Numbered from the stretch's first letter, positions 7,503 to 15,830 are shown. The stretch is 22,093 nucleotides of DNA from DAIUFH01 sp036844705 (GCA_036844705.1 DAIUFH010000034.1:1-22093); one strand, 5' to 3'. Translations and numbers: made by a program. Notes: generated by a model not told the origin, from the sequence alone.

Positions 7503-7520
7503 ATTAATACTTGTATTAAT
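7503..7520. repeat. Perfect 8-bp dyad upstream of the queuine operon
   Basis: ATTAATAC and GTATTAAT form a perfect inverted repeat around TT, just after the CPBP gene. The downstream side is A-rich, so it is not an intrinsic terminator on the plus strand. It could be an operator or promoter element for the next operon. Confidence 0.4.
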
Positions 7521-7560
7521 AATAAAAAGATGATAAGTTATTATGGTCTATTTATATTCA

Positions 7561-7598
7561 AAGTGTTTCCTTGGGACCCACTTAAAAAATCAAGGGAG
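7561..7598 (+). promoter_or_regulatory. preQ1-I riboswitch controlling queL-queT
   Basis: The compact preQ1-I layout is visible. P1 pairs AAGTG (7561-7565) with CACTT (7579-7583). The loop begins TTTCCTTG, and the 3' tail is A-rich (7584-7589) and ends in TCAAGG. The loop segment CCTTG (7569-7573) pairs perfectly with CAAGG (7591-7595) to make the H-type pseudoknot. That tail overlaps the ribosome binding site AAGGGAG (7592-7598), so binding of preQ1 should hide the site and reduce translation. The next two genes encode a radical SAM protein and QueT, which makes the assignment strong. Confidence 0.85.
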
Positions 7599-7605
7599 TG
7601 ATAAA

Positions 7606-8313
7606 ATGATAAGATACAGTAGGATTTTTGAGAAAAATCCACGTGAGATTGTACTATTAAAATCGCGCCCATGCAAATGGGGGCGATGTTTTTTTTGCGA
7701 TTATATCTTAGATAATTGCGAGGATGGAGCCAGTATTATTGAATTTAATCGAGAAGTTTTAAAGGATGTAACTGGAGAGTTTAAGAAACTAGAGGTAATA
7801 AATTCAGCAAGTGTATTTGAATTACCCAAGGAAAGCTTACAGAATATAAAGGACATAGTATTAGGAAAAGGTATAGAGGAGCTTTATTTTGAGGTTCATT
7901 ATAGCTATAGGGACAGGCTTGATGAAATAAGGAATTATTTTTCCGGAGTTAATGTAAAATTTAAATGCGGTATTGAAACCTTTGATGATGACTTTAGAAA
8001 TAAATATTTAAAAAAAGGTGTAATCTTCAATAGCCCTGAAGAGGTGGCCAAATCCTTTAACACTATTTGTCTATTAGTTGGAGTAAAAGGACAAACCAAG
8101 GAAATGATTATTAGGGATATAGATATACTGTTAAAACATTTTGAAAGAGGCTGCATCAATATCTATGTTGATAATACTACTCCAGTGAAAGCTGATCCTG
8201 AACTTATATTTTGGTTTAGGAACAATTACTCTTACCTAGAAGATATGAAAAATATCGAAATTCTATGGAATAATACTGACTTTGGGGTAGGTGAAAATGA
8301 TGAAGACAAATAA
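7606..8313 (+). CDS. queL: Radical SAM protein, probable queuine lyase (QueL)
   Basis: A 235-residue protein with an N-terminal Fe-S cluster motif: Cys23, Cys28 and Cys31 (CKWGRCFFCDY). Spacing is C-x4-C-x2-C, one residue longer than the classical radical SAM C-x3-C-x2-C. QueL, described in Clostridioides difficile, is a radical SAM enzyme that releases preQ1-type base from queuine so that bacteria lacking synthesis can salvage it. I assign that role because the gene follows a preQ1-I riboswitch and overlaps queT, and the small single-domain size fits. AAGGGAG at 7592-7598 supports ATG 7606; an in-frame ATG at 7543 would put the riboswitch inside the reading frame and is rejected. The function is inferred mainly from context. 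Confidence 0.75.
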   Translation: MIRYSRIFEKNPREIVLLKSRPCKWGRCFFCDYILDNCEDGASIIEFNREVLKDVTGEFKKLEVINSASVFELPKESLQNIKDIVLGKGIEELYFEVHYSYRDRLDEIRNYFSGVNVKFKCGIETFDDDFRNKYLKKGVIFNSPEEVAKSFNTICLLVGVKGQTKEMIIRDIDILLKHFERGCINIYVDNTTPVKADPELIFWFRNNYSYLEDMKNIEILWNNTDFGVGENDEDK

Positions 8314-8770
8314 ACTTGTTAGAGGAGCTATGGTAGCCGCACTATATGCTATATCGACATTAACTTTACCTGCATATGGAGCTTTGCAGTTTAGATTATC
8401 TGAAATGATGACTCTGTTGGCTTATTTCAATCCATTCTACGTAATACCATTGACTATAGGATGTGCAATTGCCAATATAGCTAGTCCCTTTGGTATTATT
8501 GATGTAATCTTTGGAAGCTTAGGCAGTTTCTTAGCTCTAACAGCAATGAGCAAGACTAAAAATATATTTTTAGCTAGTATTTGGCCAGCATTCTTTAGTT
8601 TTATCGTAGGACTAGAAATAATGTTTTTATCAACTGAGCCAGTTAATTTCTTTTTAGTAACCGGACAAATTATGCTTTCTGAATTTGTAGTCGTTACTAT
8701 AATCGGAGTACCTGTAATGAAATATATAATGAGAAATGAATATATTAAGAGTCTGGTTACTGAGTTTTAA
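8300..8770 (+). CDS. queT: QueT family queuosine-precursor transporter
   Basis: A 156-residue membrane protein with about five hydrophobic segments. The QueT signature is present: AALYAISTLTL, then YGALQFRLSEMMTLLAYFNP, and IGCAIANIASPFGIIDVIFG. QueT is a substrate-capture (S) component for queuosine precursors, usually working with an ECF energy-coupling module encoded elsewhere. It overlaps queL by 14 nt. Candidate starts are GTG 8291, ATG 8297 and ATG 8300; AGGTGA at 8289-8294 best fits ATG 8300. No ECF ATPase or T-component gene lies in this window, so it probably uses a shared module. Confidence 0.9.
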   Translation: MKTNKLVRGAMVAALYAISTLTLPAYGALQFRLSEMMTLLAYFNPFYVIPLTIGCAIANIASPFGIIDVIFGSLGSFLALTAMSKTKNIFLASIWPAFFSFIVGLEIMFLSTEPVNFFLVTGQIMLSEFVVVTIIGVPVMKYIMRNEYIKSLVTEF

Positions 8771-8783
8771 ACAATTCACAATT

Positions 8784-8859
8784 AAACCCGAGATTCTTCG
8801 GTACAGCTCAGAATGAAATCAGTATGTCATCCTCGATACTTGCGAAGGATCTTGGGTTT
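8784..8859. repeat. Dispersed palindromic element, copy 1 (76 nt), possible queT terminator
   Basis: The outer ends AAACCCGAGATTCTTCG (8784-8800) and CGAAGGATCTTGGGTTT (8843-8859) are near-perfect inverted repeats, so the whole unit folds into a long stem. The same end sequence recurs at 14664-14793. A TGTCATCCTC segment lies inside (8825-8834), close to the GTCATTCTGAGC-type repeats seen scattered in many bacterial genomes. CTTTTT follows on the plus strand, so it may also terminate the queuine operon. No coding sequence is present. Confidence 0.8.
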
Positions 8860-8977
8860 CCTTTTTATAATTACCATAGGCGGTTATTCCTATTGTTCAC
8901 TCAAAATAAAAAAAGGGTTTCGTAACAATTTTCTATCCTTAGAATAACATATTAGTACTATTAAAGGAGGGATTATT

Positions 8978-10054
8978 ATGAGAGATTTTAATAATCAACC
9001 TAGGACTAAATGGAGTAGAAACGAGATAATAGGAGTATGTCTTGTAATCCTATCAGTAATAATATTATTCCTCTCACCAAGCTCACTTTCAGACCTTATA
9101 GATGCAATAATTGCCAGGGTATTTCCTGTAGCTATTGAGATATTCCTCATAAGTAATGTAGGGGTAGCAGTTATCGTTAGCGTAATAGTGGGTAGAATAC
9201 TAGAACGTTTAGGATTTACTGATGGCTTAATCAGATTGTTCTTACCTATAATGAAATTCTTCAAGATAAACCCTTCAGTTATCATACCAGGCATTTATAA
9301 TGTTTTGGGTGATATAAATGCAGCGGGGCGAATTGCAGGACCTGTTTTGGTTCAGGCTAAAGCAACAAGAGATGAACAAAAAATGGCAATTGCAACGATG
9401 ATTCAATCTCCTCAGTCCTTTGCAACCTTTGTAATTGGTTTAATAGCACTAGCCAAATTTGGCATACCTGCTTTACCGGTTATTCTTCTATCAATAATTG
9501 CACCTCTTATAGTCATACCACTTCTCCTTAAAATTACTATTTACAAGGATACAAAAAGAGTAGAATTAGTTGAACTACCTAGATTTACACCAAATACTCC
9601 TATGCTGCAGACATTATTTAGTTCTGCTATTGAAGGAACGGAATTGTTGCTTCTGGTTATTATACCAGCGATAGCAGCTGTATTTACTGTTGTTGGAGTA
9701 TTAGATTTTTTTGGTATATGGGCATATATAGAATCTGGATTGGCATCTGTATTACAGATACTTCAAATAGAGCCATCCACTGGTATAGTATCAATACTTG
9801 CAAGTCCAACTCTTGCTATGGCTCAATTAATTGAAGTAGTTGAATCTACTGATCCTAGATTAATAGTAGGATCATTTATACTTGCAAATTCCGGCCTACC
9901 TCTATCAGTTATATTTGGTCAGATTCCTACTACATGGGCTAGTATATCAGATTTAAATGAGAAAGAAATCCTAAAATCAGCCCTTTTAGGCACTGTAATT
10001 AGGTTAATTACAGCTTTTGTCCTTGCCTATGTACTGACGCCATTAATCATATAG
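8978..10054 (+). CDS. Gate-domain (nucleoside recognition-like) membrane permease
   Basis: A 358-residue membrane protein with about eight to ten hydrophobic segments. It holds two regions resembling the Gate domain (nucleoside recognition, also in spore maturation proteins SpmA/SpmB): about 55-165, with NVLGDINAAGRIAG and IQSPQSF, and about 205-335, with ILASPTLAMAQL and FILANSGLPLSVIFGQ. Such proteins are thought to move nucleosides or other small solutes. AAAGGAGG at 8963-8970 with a 7-nt gap fixes ATG 8978. The adjacent amidohydrolase gene is only 12 nt downstream, so this is probably the uptake or efflux partner for that enzyme's substrate. The solute is unknown. Confidence 0.8.
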   Translation: MRDFNNQPRTKWSRNEIIGVCLVILSVIILFLSPSSLSDLIDAIIARVFPVAIEIFLISNVGVAVIVSVIVGRILERLGFTDGLIRLFLPIMKFFKINPSVIIPGIYNVLGDINAAGRIAGPVLVQAKATRDEQKMAIATMIQSPQSFATFVIGLIALAKFGIPALPVILLSIIAPLIVIPLLLKITIYKDTKRVELVELPRFTPNTPMLQTLFSSAIEGTELLLLVIIPAIAAVFTVVGVLDFFGIWAYIESGLASVLQILQIEPSTGIVSILASPTLAMAQLIEVVESTDPRLIVGSFILANSGLPLSVIFGQIPTTWASISDLNEKEILKSALLGTVIRLITAFVLAYVLTPLII

Positions 10055-10066
10055 TGAGGTGACAAA

Positions 10067-11293
10067 TTGAAAATAAAAGATTATCTAATAAGAGCAGGAA
10101 AATTAGTAACGGTCAATGATAAGTATAAAACAATATATGATGGTTCTTTTGTCGTGATAGATGGAATGATAAATGAGGTTGGTGATTATTCCCTACTTAG
10201 TGAAAAATATAAACGCATGGAGGTTTTAGACTTTAGCGATTATATAGTAACTCCTTCACTTGTAGACTGTCATACACATGTAATGGAATATGCTCCATCA
10301 TCAATTTTTCCTATAACAGAGTCTACACATCTAATGGGTAGTTCAACCTTAATTTTAGAGGCACTATCCTCTGGAATTACAGCTCTTGGTGAACAAATAT
10401 GTGGTCATCCAAGTGTTAATTATACTAAAGATGACTATTTAAAAGTGATAAAAGACTTACCAATTGATGTGGTTTTTTCTTTATCAACTATATCTATAGG
10501 TCTGCCTGAGCTTGCACATTTTTCTGGTATAACAGGTTCTTATACCATTTTAAAGGAAATGCTGTTAGATGAAAGTATACTAAAGGGATTAATAGAAAAT
10601 AGTGAATACCCTGGAGAAAATATATTTATAAATGCTACACCTGCTAATTTTGAAGAAGCATACGTTCCAAGGGCCGGAGAAATCATTTATACACAGAAGG
10701 AGCTGGAACATATTTCGAGTATATTTCATTCACATAATAAAAGGATTGGATGTCATGTAGGTGGAGAAGATGCAATTCAAATGGCTATAAATGCTGAATT
10801 TGATGTGATTCATCATGCCCACGGAATTACAATAGAACAAATTAAAAGAGTGAAGGAGAAAAATATTTTAATTGTTGCAACACCCTTAGGAGGTACCCAT
10901 TTGCCTCCTAATAGTCCTAAAGAAATAGTTGAACTAGTAGAAAATGGTATAGAAGTTTCAATTTCAACAGATGGTTATTTGCCTCCATCCAAGAAAGCCC
11001 CTTGGCTAAAATTCCTTGACAATGGAATAAAAGGACCAGAGTCTCTGATGAAAATTGCACATGAATCTATGGAGAGATTGAGACATTTAGGATATGATGT
11101 GAATGACATTTTAAGGCTACTAACTTTAAATCCTGCAAAGGTCATGGGAAAAGATAAGCAATATGGAAGTATCGAAGCAGGTAAGGACGCAAACTTCTTG
11201 GTTGCAAATGGTATCCCTGGTTTGGATATCGTCAACCAAGATGATATAATTCAAGTTTTCTATGAGGGCGAAAAAATAATCAGTAGAAAATAA
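10067..11293 (+). CDS. Amidohydrolase superfamily metal-dependent hydrolase, substrate unknown
   Basis: A 408-residue member of the amidohydrolase superfamily. Metal-binding landmarks are HxH in DCHTHVM after strand 1, a His in IGCHVGGEDA, His in VIHHAHGI, and the C-terminal Asp in ISTDGYLPP. An N-terminal beta-sandwich segment (DYLIRAGKLVTVNDKY) and a C-terminal ALGSIEAGKDANF-like stretch (YGSIEAGKDANFLV) are typical of deaminases, hydantoinases and imidazolonepropionase relatives. The protein starts at TTG 10067, with GAGGTGA at 10056-10062. It is not HutI, whose characteristic motifs are absent. It pairs with the Gate permease, so it probably acts on an imported nucleobase, hydantoin or related ring compound. 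Confidence 0.85.
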   Translation: MKIKDYLIRAGKLVTVNDKYKTIYDGSFVVIDGMINEVGDYSLLSEKYKRMEVLDFSDYIVTPSLVDCHTHVMEYAPSSIFPITESTHLMGSSTLILEALSSGITALGEQICGHPSVNYTKDDYLKVIKDLPIDVVFSLSTISIGLPELAHFSGITGSYTILKEMLLDESILKGLIENSEYPGENIFINATPANFEEAYVPRAGEIIYTQKELEHISSIFHSHNKRIGCHVGGEDAIQMAINAEFDVIHHAHGITIEQIKRVKEKNILIVATPLGGTHLPPNSPKEIVELVENGIEVSISTDGYLPPSKKAPWLKFLDNGIKGPESLMKIAHESMERLRHLGYDVNDILRLLTLNPAKVMGKDKQYGSIEAGKDANFLVANGIPGLDIVNQDDIIQVFYEGEKIISRK

Positions 11294-11299
11294 TTTAAA

Positions 11300-11341
11300 A
11301 AAATGAGGAAGTCTCGAATTAAAACAGAGATTCCTCATTTT
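11300..11341. terminator. Bidirectional terminator between the amidohydrolase and SNF2 genes
   Basis: AAAATGAGGAA plus TCTC (11300-11315, with a one-base bulge) pairs with GAGATTCCTCATTTT (11327-11341) across a 12-nt loop. It is flanked by A and T runs on either side and lies between convergent genes, so it can act in both directions. Confidence 0.8.
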
Positions 11342-11376
11342 GCCTTATTATTAAAATTCATAAATTTACATAATAT

Positions 11377-14300
11377 CTATTCAAAAAGAGACATAATCTC
11401 AGCTTCCGTAAGTTTTGAAATGAGAGTTTCTCCCTCTTGGATTACCTTATCTATCAGTTCTTTCTTTTGCTCCTGAAGTAAAAATATCTTTTCTTCAATG
11501 GTCCCTTTGGTGATTAGTTTAATTACCTGAACTGTATTTTCTTGGCCAATTCTATGGGCTCTATCTGTGGCTTGATCCTCAACTGCCGGATTCCACCATG
11601 GATCATAATGAATTACCATATCAGCCGATGTAAGATTTAGTCCGGTACCTCCTGCCTTTAGTGAAATAAGGAATACATCTCCTCTTCCCTTATTAAAGCT
11701 TCGTACAGACTCTCCTCTTTCCTTCATTGGGGTACTGCCATCAAGATATTGACAATTAATTCCCTTAGCTTCAAATGTATTTTTTATTTTTTGAAGCATC
11801 GTTGTAAATTGGGAGAAGATGAGTATTCTATGATCACCCTTTACAGCTTCTTCTACGATTTCCACTAGGGAATCTAATTTACCACTGTCTCCCTTATAAT
11901 CCTCAATAAATATTCCCGGGTGACAACACAACTGTCTAAGTCTTGTTAATCCAGCCAATATTTTTATATGACTCCTATTATATCCATTGGTATTTATCTC
12001 ATCTGATATTTCACCTTTTATTGCCTGTAAATATGCCAAATATAATTTCTTCTGTTCATTTGTCATATCAACTATAAATTTTTGCTCTATCTTATCAGGC
12101 AGTTCCTTGAGAACATCTTTTTTTAATCTACGTAATATAAATGGTCGTATATGATTATATAAATCCTTTAATATCAGATTGTCATTTTCCTTACTGATTG
12201 GTCTTTCATACTTCATGGAAAACTTTCCATATGAATGAAGATAATTTGGCATAATATAATCAAATATGGACCATAACTCCGACAATGAATTCTCCATTGG
12301 TGTCCCAGTCAAAGCCAGATACTGTTTAGCATTGATATTCTTCACTGACTTTGCATTTAATGAGCTATGATTTTTAATATGTTGCGCCTCATCCAATATA
12401 CAATGCTCAAATGTAAAGTACTGATATTCCTCTATATCCCTTCTCATCAGTGGATAAGATGTTATTACAATGTCATAATCGGCTACAGTTTTTATCAACT
12501 CATTTCTCTCATCTTTAGTGCCACTTACTATGAGAGTTTTCAAGCTTGGAGTGAATTTCTTGATTTCCTCCTCCCAATTATAAACTAAAGAGGTAGGTAC
12601 AATTACGATATTAGCTCCATATTTCTTTTCCTGTTTTTCTGAAAGAAGAAATGTCAAAACCTGGATTGTTTTTCCTAGTCCCATTTCATCTGCCAAGATC
12701 CCTCCAAATCCATATTTAGACAATGTCTTTAACCACTTAAATCCAAATATCTGATAATCTCTTAGTTTAGCATTAAGTCCTAAAGGAGTTTCTATTTCGC
12801 TGCCTTCAGGGTCATTTATATCCCTAACCAATCTTTTAAAATCTATATTTCTTTTAACATAGTCCATCCCTTTGTCCTTTAGAAGCTTATCAAGGTACAT
12901 AGTTCTATATTTAGGAATTTTTATTTTCCCATCCTCTAATTTATTTATATTTAAGTCAAGGTGGTCAAATATATCTACCATATCATGGAACTCCTTGCTT
13001 TCAAGGGATAAAAAGGAGCCATTTTTAAGTTTATAATATCTCTTTTTCTCTTTTAATGCCCTAAATATACTGCCTAACTCAGAGAAGTCTATACCTTCAA
13101 TATCAAAGTTAAATTCCAGCATATCCAGATTTGTGTCCAGTTTAAGTCCACCTGCGATTTTATTGGAGCCTATAAATCCAATATTTTTGAAGCTTTCAGA
13201 ATAGTATACATCGCAATAATTCTGCAACAATGGAACAATATCATTTATAAAGTCAAATATAAGTTCCTCTTCCTCCAGGAAAAATCTTCCATTCTCTACT
13301 TTGAATTCGCTTTGCTCCAAAAGAGATAGTATTTTACCTTCTGTTTTTATATCCCTGACTAAAATTCTAGAAGGATCCTTTTTATATGTCTCCGAAGAAA
13401 ATGGATTTATTTCAATATCTCCGTAATTAAAAAGAAGCTTTCCAAATATAGTTTCATCAATTCTATCAAAATAGATGGATGCATTTAATTCAGGGCTAAA
13501 TATGGAAGTCTTGATATTCTCATCAATTTTTAAATTTGATTCTTTATTTATCTTAGGCAATATTTCGGATACGAAGGCTTCCTTCATGTCATCGTTTATT
13601 CTAAGTTTCTTTATATCTTTAGTAAATATCTCTTCGTATATGGGTAATAGCACATCTCTTTGCTCTGAATCTAATCTATAAACCTTACCATTGTATAAGA
13701 AATAGTCACCGTTTACGGTTAACTGAACCAATGAGTCACTATCTAATCCCAAAATTAAATCACTTTCATTTTCCTCAAGCTTAAAATCCAACTCCATTTT
13801 TTCATCAGTGATTGTGATGTTATTATAAGAGTTATCGAAAATTTTCATATTAAATTCCCTATTTGACATTAAGTCAAAGAATCTTTCTTCAGTTAAAGGA
13901 GTGAGCCTTAATTTCTTACCTGAAAAGTTTTTGCTATCCCCATAGAAATAAGCGGATTCATAATTTTCATAAAGTAGCTTCAAAAATTCTATTAATTCTT
14001 TATCCTTTTCTCTAAAATAATGAACATTTGGTAAAAAGGTAAACTCCTTTCCAAAAAATGTTTCTTTATTATAAATTAAATTAGATATAAATTTAGATAT
14101 ACTTTTTACTACATATAGCCTATTTTCCCCTATTCTAAAATTGATGCTATTGCCATCATGTTCTATTTCATAGTTTATCTCAAGATTTACAGGTATTTGC
14201 TTTTCAATTGTCCTATTTCTATATTGATGGATAATGTTTTCAAGATTTCCTTCACTTTTCTTTCGCTCGAGCATGCCATTTCTATCATATTCTCTAATCT

Positions 14301-14571
14301 TCAGCAATAAAGCTACAATATGCTTGCAATCACCCGTAAAATTTCTATATGCATGACAACTGCATGATGTTGAAGAAATATTATTATACTCATCAAATTT
14401 GACAATAGTATTGTAAATTGAAGAGCCTTGTACACTAGCCATAAAGTAATCATAACTAGGCGTTGCCCTAACTTCCCGGACTCTTCCCATATTGTAATAT
14501 TGTCTTCCTTTAATATATGTGTCTTTCCTTTCAACTCTATTCATTAATATATCATCAGTAATCTTTAGCAT
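11377..14571 (-). CDS. SWIM zinc-finger and SNF2-family DNA helicase
   Basis: A 1064-residue protein. Near the N-terminus a SWIM zinc finger is visible: Cys70-x-Cys72-x9-Cys82-x-His84. A long middle region (about 90-600) resembles the SNF2-associated region of bacterial homologues. The helicase core follows: Walker A DEMGLGKT with Lys634, the DEAQ box at 727-730, LTGTPMENSLSELWS, and the C-terminal half with SLKAGGTGLNLTSADMVIHYDPWWNP and DRAHRIGQ. It is an ATP-driven DNA translocase thought to remodel nucleoprotein complexes. A coding-strand GGTGG supports ATG at 14571; a TTG at 14595 lacks a site. It stands alone, with no phage-defence partner genes in the window. The product is intact. Confidence 0.93.
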   Translation of the reverse strand: MLKITDDILMNRVERKDTYIKGRQYYNMGRVREVRATPSYDYFMASVQGSSIYNTIVKFDEYNNISSTSCSCHAYRNFTGDCKHIVALLLKIREYDRNGMLERKKSEGNLENIIHQYRNRTIEKQIPVNLEINYEIEHDGNSINFRIGENRLYVVKSISKFISNLIYNKETFFGKEFTFLPNVHYFREKDKELIEFLKLLYENYESAYFYGDSKNFSGKKLRLTPLTEERFFDLMSNREFNMKIFDNSYNNITITDEKMELDFKLEENESDLILGLDSDSLVQLTVNGDYFLYNGKVYRLDSEQRDVLLPIYEEIFTKDIKKLRINDDMKEAFVSEILPKINKESNLKIDENIKTSIFSPELNASIYFDRIDETIFGKLLFNYGDIEINPFSSETYKKDPSRILVRDIKTEGKILSLLEQSEFKVENGRFFLEEEELIFDFINDIVPLLQNYCDVYYSESFKNIGFIGSNKIAGGLKLDTNLDMLEFNFDIEGIDFSELGSIFRALKEKKRYYKLKNGSFLSLESKEFHDMVDIFDHLDLNINKLEDGKIKIPKYRTMYLDKLLKDKGMDYVKRNIDFKRLVRDINDPEGSEIETPLGLNAKLRDYQIFGFKWLKTLSKYGFGGILADEMGLGKTIQVLTFLLSEKQEKKYGANIVIVPTSLVYNWEEEIKKFTPSLKTLIVSGTKDERNELIKTVADYDIVITSYPLMRRDIEEYQYFTFEHCILDEAQHIKNHSSLNAKSVKNINAKQYLALTGTPMENSLSELWSIFDYIMPNYLHSYGKFSMKYERPISKENDNLILKDLYNHIRPFILRRLKKDVLKELPDKIEQKFIVDMTNEQKKLYLAYLQAIKGEISDEINTNGYNRSHIKILAGLTRLRQLCCHPGIFIEDYKGDSGKLDSLVEIVEEAVKGDHRILIFSQFTTMLQKIKNTFEAKGINCQYLDGSTPMKERGESVRSFNKGRGDVFLISLKAGGTGLNLTSADMVIHYDPWWNPAVEDQATDRAHRIGQENTVQVIKLITKGTIEEKIFLLQEQKKELIDKVIQEGETLISKLTEAEIMSLFE

Positions 14572-14611
14572 GTTACACCACCATTTATCAATCAAGTAAG
14601 TTACTATATCT

Positions 14612-14617
14612 ATTATA
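14612..14617 (-). promoter_or_regulatory. Candidate -10 element for the SNF2 gene
   Basis: On the minus strand TATAAT occurs about 40 nt before the SNF2 start. The upstream sequence has no convincing -35 box (TTAGGA at an 18-bp spacing is weak). Confidence 0.35.
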
Positions 14618-14663
14618 CATTATTTAATAAGTATATCCTAAAGATAATTTTGGCATAAGTAAC

Positions 14664-14793
14664 AAACCCGAGATGCTTCACTAACATTCAGCATGACAAA
14701 ACCGCCGTCATCCTGATCGTAATTGAGGATAACAAGCCTTCTGTCATCCTGAGCCTGGCAGTATTATACCTACTATCGAAGGATCTCGGGTTT
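14664..14793. repeat. Dispersed palindromic element, copy 2 (130 nt)
   Basis: The ends AAACCCGAGATGCTTC (14664-14679) and GAAGGATCTCGGGTTT (14778-14793) are inverted repeats matching at 15 of 16 positions. They match the ends of the element at 8784-8859. Inside are two GTCATCCTGA segments (14708-14717 and 14743-14752), so it looks like a compound or expanded copy. No open reading frame is present. It lies between ftcD and the SNF2 gene and may end ftcD transcription. Confidence 0.82.
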
Positions 14794-14795
14794 CA

Positions 14796-14830
14796 CTCTT
14801 AATTCTTAACTCTTAGTTCTTAGCTCTTAT
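14796..14830. repeat. Five tandem 7-bp units beside ftcD
   Basis: The units are CTCTTAA, TTCTTAA, CTCTTAG, TTCTTAG and CTCTTAT in immediate succession. They start 3 nt after the palindromic element and end 6 nt before the ftcD stop codon side. The pattern alternates C/T at the first position. Confidence 0.75.
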
Positions 14831-14835
14831 AACGC

Positions 14836-15759
14836 TTACTTCATCAAATGATACTCCAATATCTGCTCCTTTTTTAACCCTTGAAGTCCAAGATAATGAT
14901 TTAAATTATTTAGTAGATATTCAAGCTTCACTGGTCCTACTAACTCAGAGCCTGTTACGGCAACACCATAATGCTGAGCCTCCAGCTTTACCAACTCATA
15001 TGCTCTATACAGTGGTGTTTTATCACAATCAAACATATTTATTGAAACCACTACTCCTTCTCTTTCAGGGAATTTTATCCCTACAGCTCTTGTAGTTGAA
15101 AATCCTCCACTTGGTCCCCTAACTGCTTTTGCTATAGCTTTAGCTATATTTACATCCTCAGTGGCTAAAAATATATTATATGCTGTTAGCCCTTCCATGT
15201 CAGCTGATACTATGGTAGCACCATATTTGGAATCCAATCTGCCATCTATCGACAAATCCGGTTTTCTTAAATCATAATCAGGATTGTCCTTATTCTCTAA
15301 CAATGCCTTTAGTCCTTCATATTGTCCCTTTCTAATAAAAGAAATGCTTTTTTTCTCTTCGGTTCTTGCGTTTTGTCCTGCAAAGTAAATTGGAACATGG
15401 TGTCTTTCAAACAGTTCCTTGCCTATTTTCTCACCAAGCTCTACACATTCGTCTAAGCTGATATTCATAAATGGAAATAGTGGAATAGTATCTTGTCCGC
15501 CAATTCTAGGATGGGTGCCCTGATGTACTCTCATATCTATAAGCTCATAAGACTTTGCAGCCATATCTAATAAAGCTTCCTTCAAAGGTGTAGGCTCACC
15601 AATAATGGTTAATACAGTTCTGTTGAAATCATATTCAGGTTCTACAGATATTAGTTTAACTCCTTCCCTATTTCTAATTGTTTCAGCTATTTGTTCAACG
15701 ACATCCTGTTTACGTCCTTCACTAAAATTCGGTACTGCAAGTATGTACTTTTTATCCAT
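14836..15759 (-). CDS. ftcD: Glutamate formimidoyltransferase
   Basis: A 307-residue enzyme that transfers the formimino group from formiminoglutamate to tetrahydrofolate, giving glutamate and 5-formimino-tetrahydrofolate, the last step of one route of histidine breakdown. The family signature VPNFSEGR is near the N-terminus. VHQGTHPRIGGQDTIPLFPF contains the conserved His/Gly/Arg region of the active site, and ARGPSGGFSTTRAVGIKFPE-like sequence (VRGPSGGFSTTRAVGIKF) lies in the second half. It corresponds to the formiminotransferase domain alone, without the cyclodeaminase domain found in vertebrates. AGGGGTG 6 nt before ATG 15759 fixes the start. No other histidine-degradation gene is in the window. 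Confidence 0.95.
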   Translation of the reverse strand: MDKKYILAVPNFSEGRKQDVVEQIAETIRNREGVKLISVEPEYDFNRTVLTIIGEPTPLKEALLDMAAKSYELIDMRVHQGTHPRIGGQDTIPLFPFMNISLDECVELGEKIGKELFERHHVPIYFAGQNARTEEKKSISFIRKGQYEGLKALLENKDNPDYDLRKPDLSIDGRLDSKYGATIVSADMEGLTAYNIFLATEDVNIAKAIAKAVRGPSGGFSTTRAVGIKFPEREGVVVSINMFDCDKTPLYRAYELVKLEAQHYGVAVTGSELVGPVKLEYLLNNLNHYLGLQGLKKEQILEYHLMK

Positions 15760-15830
15760 TTTAATCACCCCTATTTTTTATTGAAATAAACTAGTCCTAT
15801 ATAGCAATAAATATGCCTTTAATTTTACGC

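Noticed and set aside
7543..7605. Upstream ATG for the radical SAM gene
   Set aside because: It would translate through the preQ1-I riboswitch; ATG 7606 has a good ribosome binding site that overlaps the pseudoknot.
10067..11293. HutI (imidazolonepropionase), because ftcD is nearby
   Set aside because: The typical HutI motifs are absent, other hut genes are missing, and the two genes are on opposite strands separated by a 3.2-kb gene.
14664..14793. CRISPR-like array suggested by repeated GTCATCCTGA segments
   Set aside because: Only two short copies with no regular spacers or conserved long repeat, and no cas genes; a palindromic mobile element explains it better.
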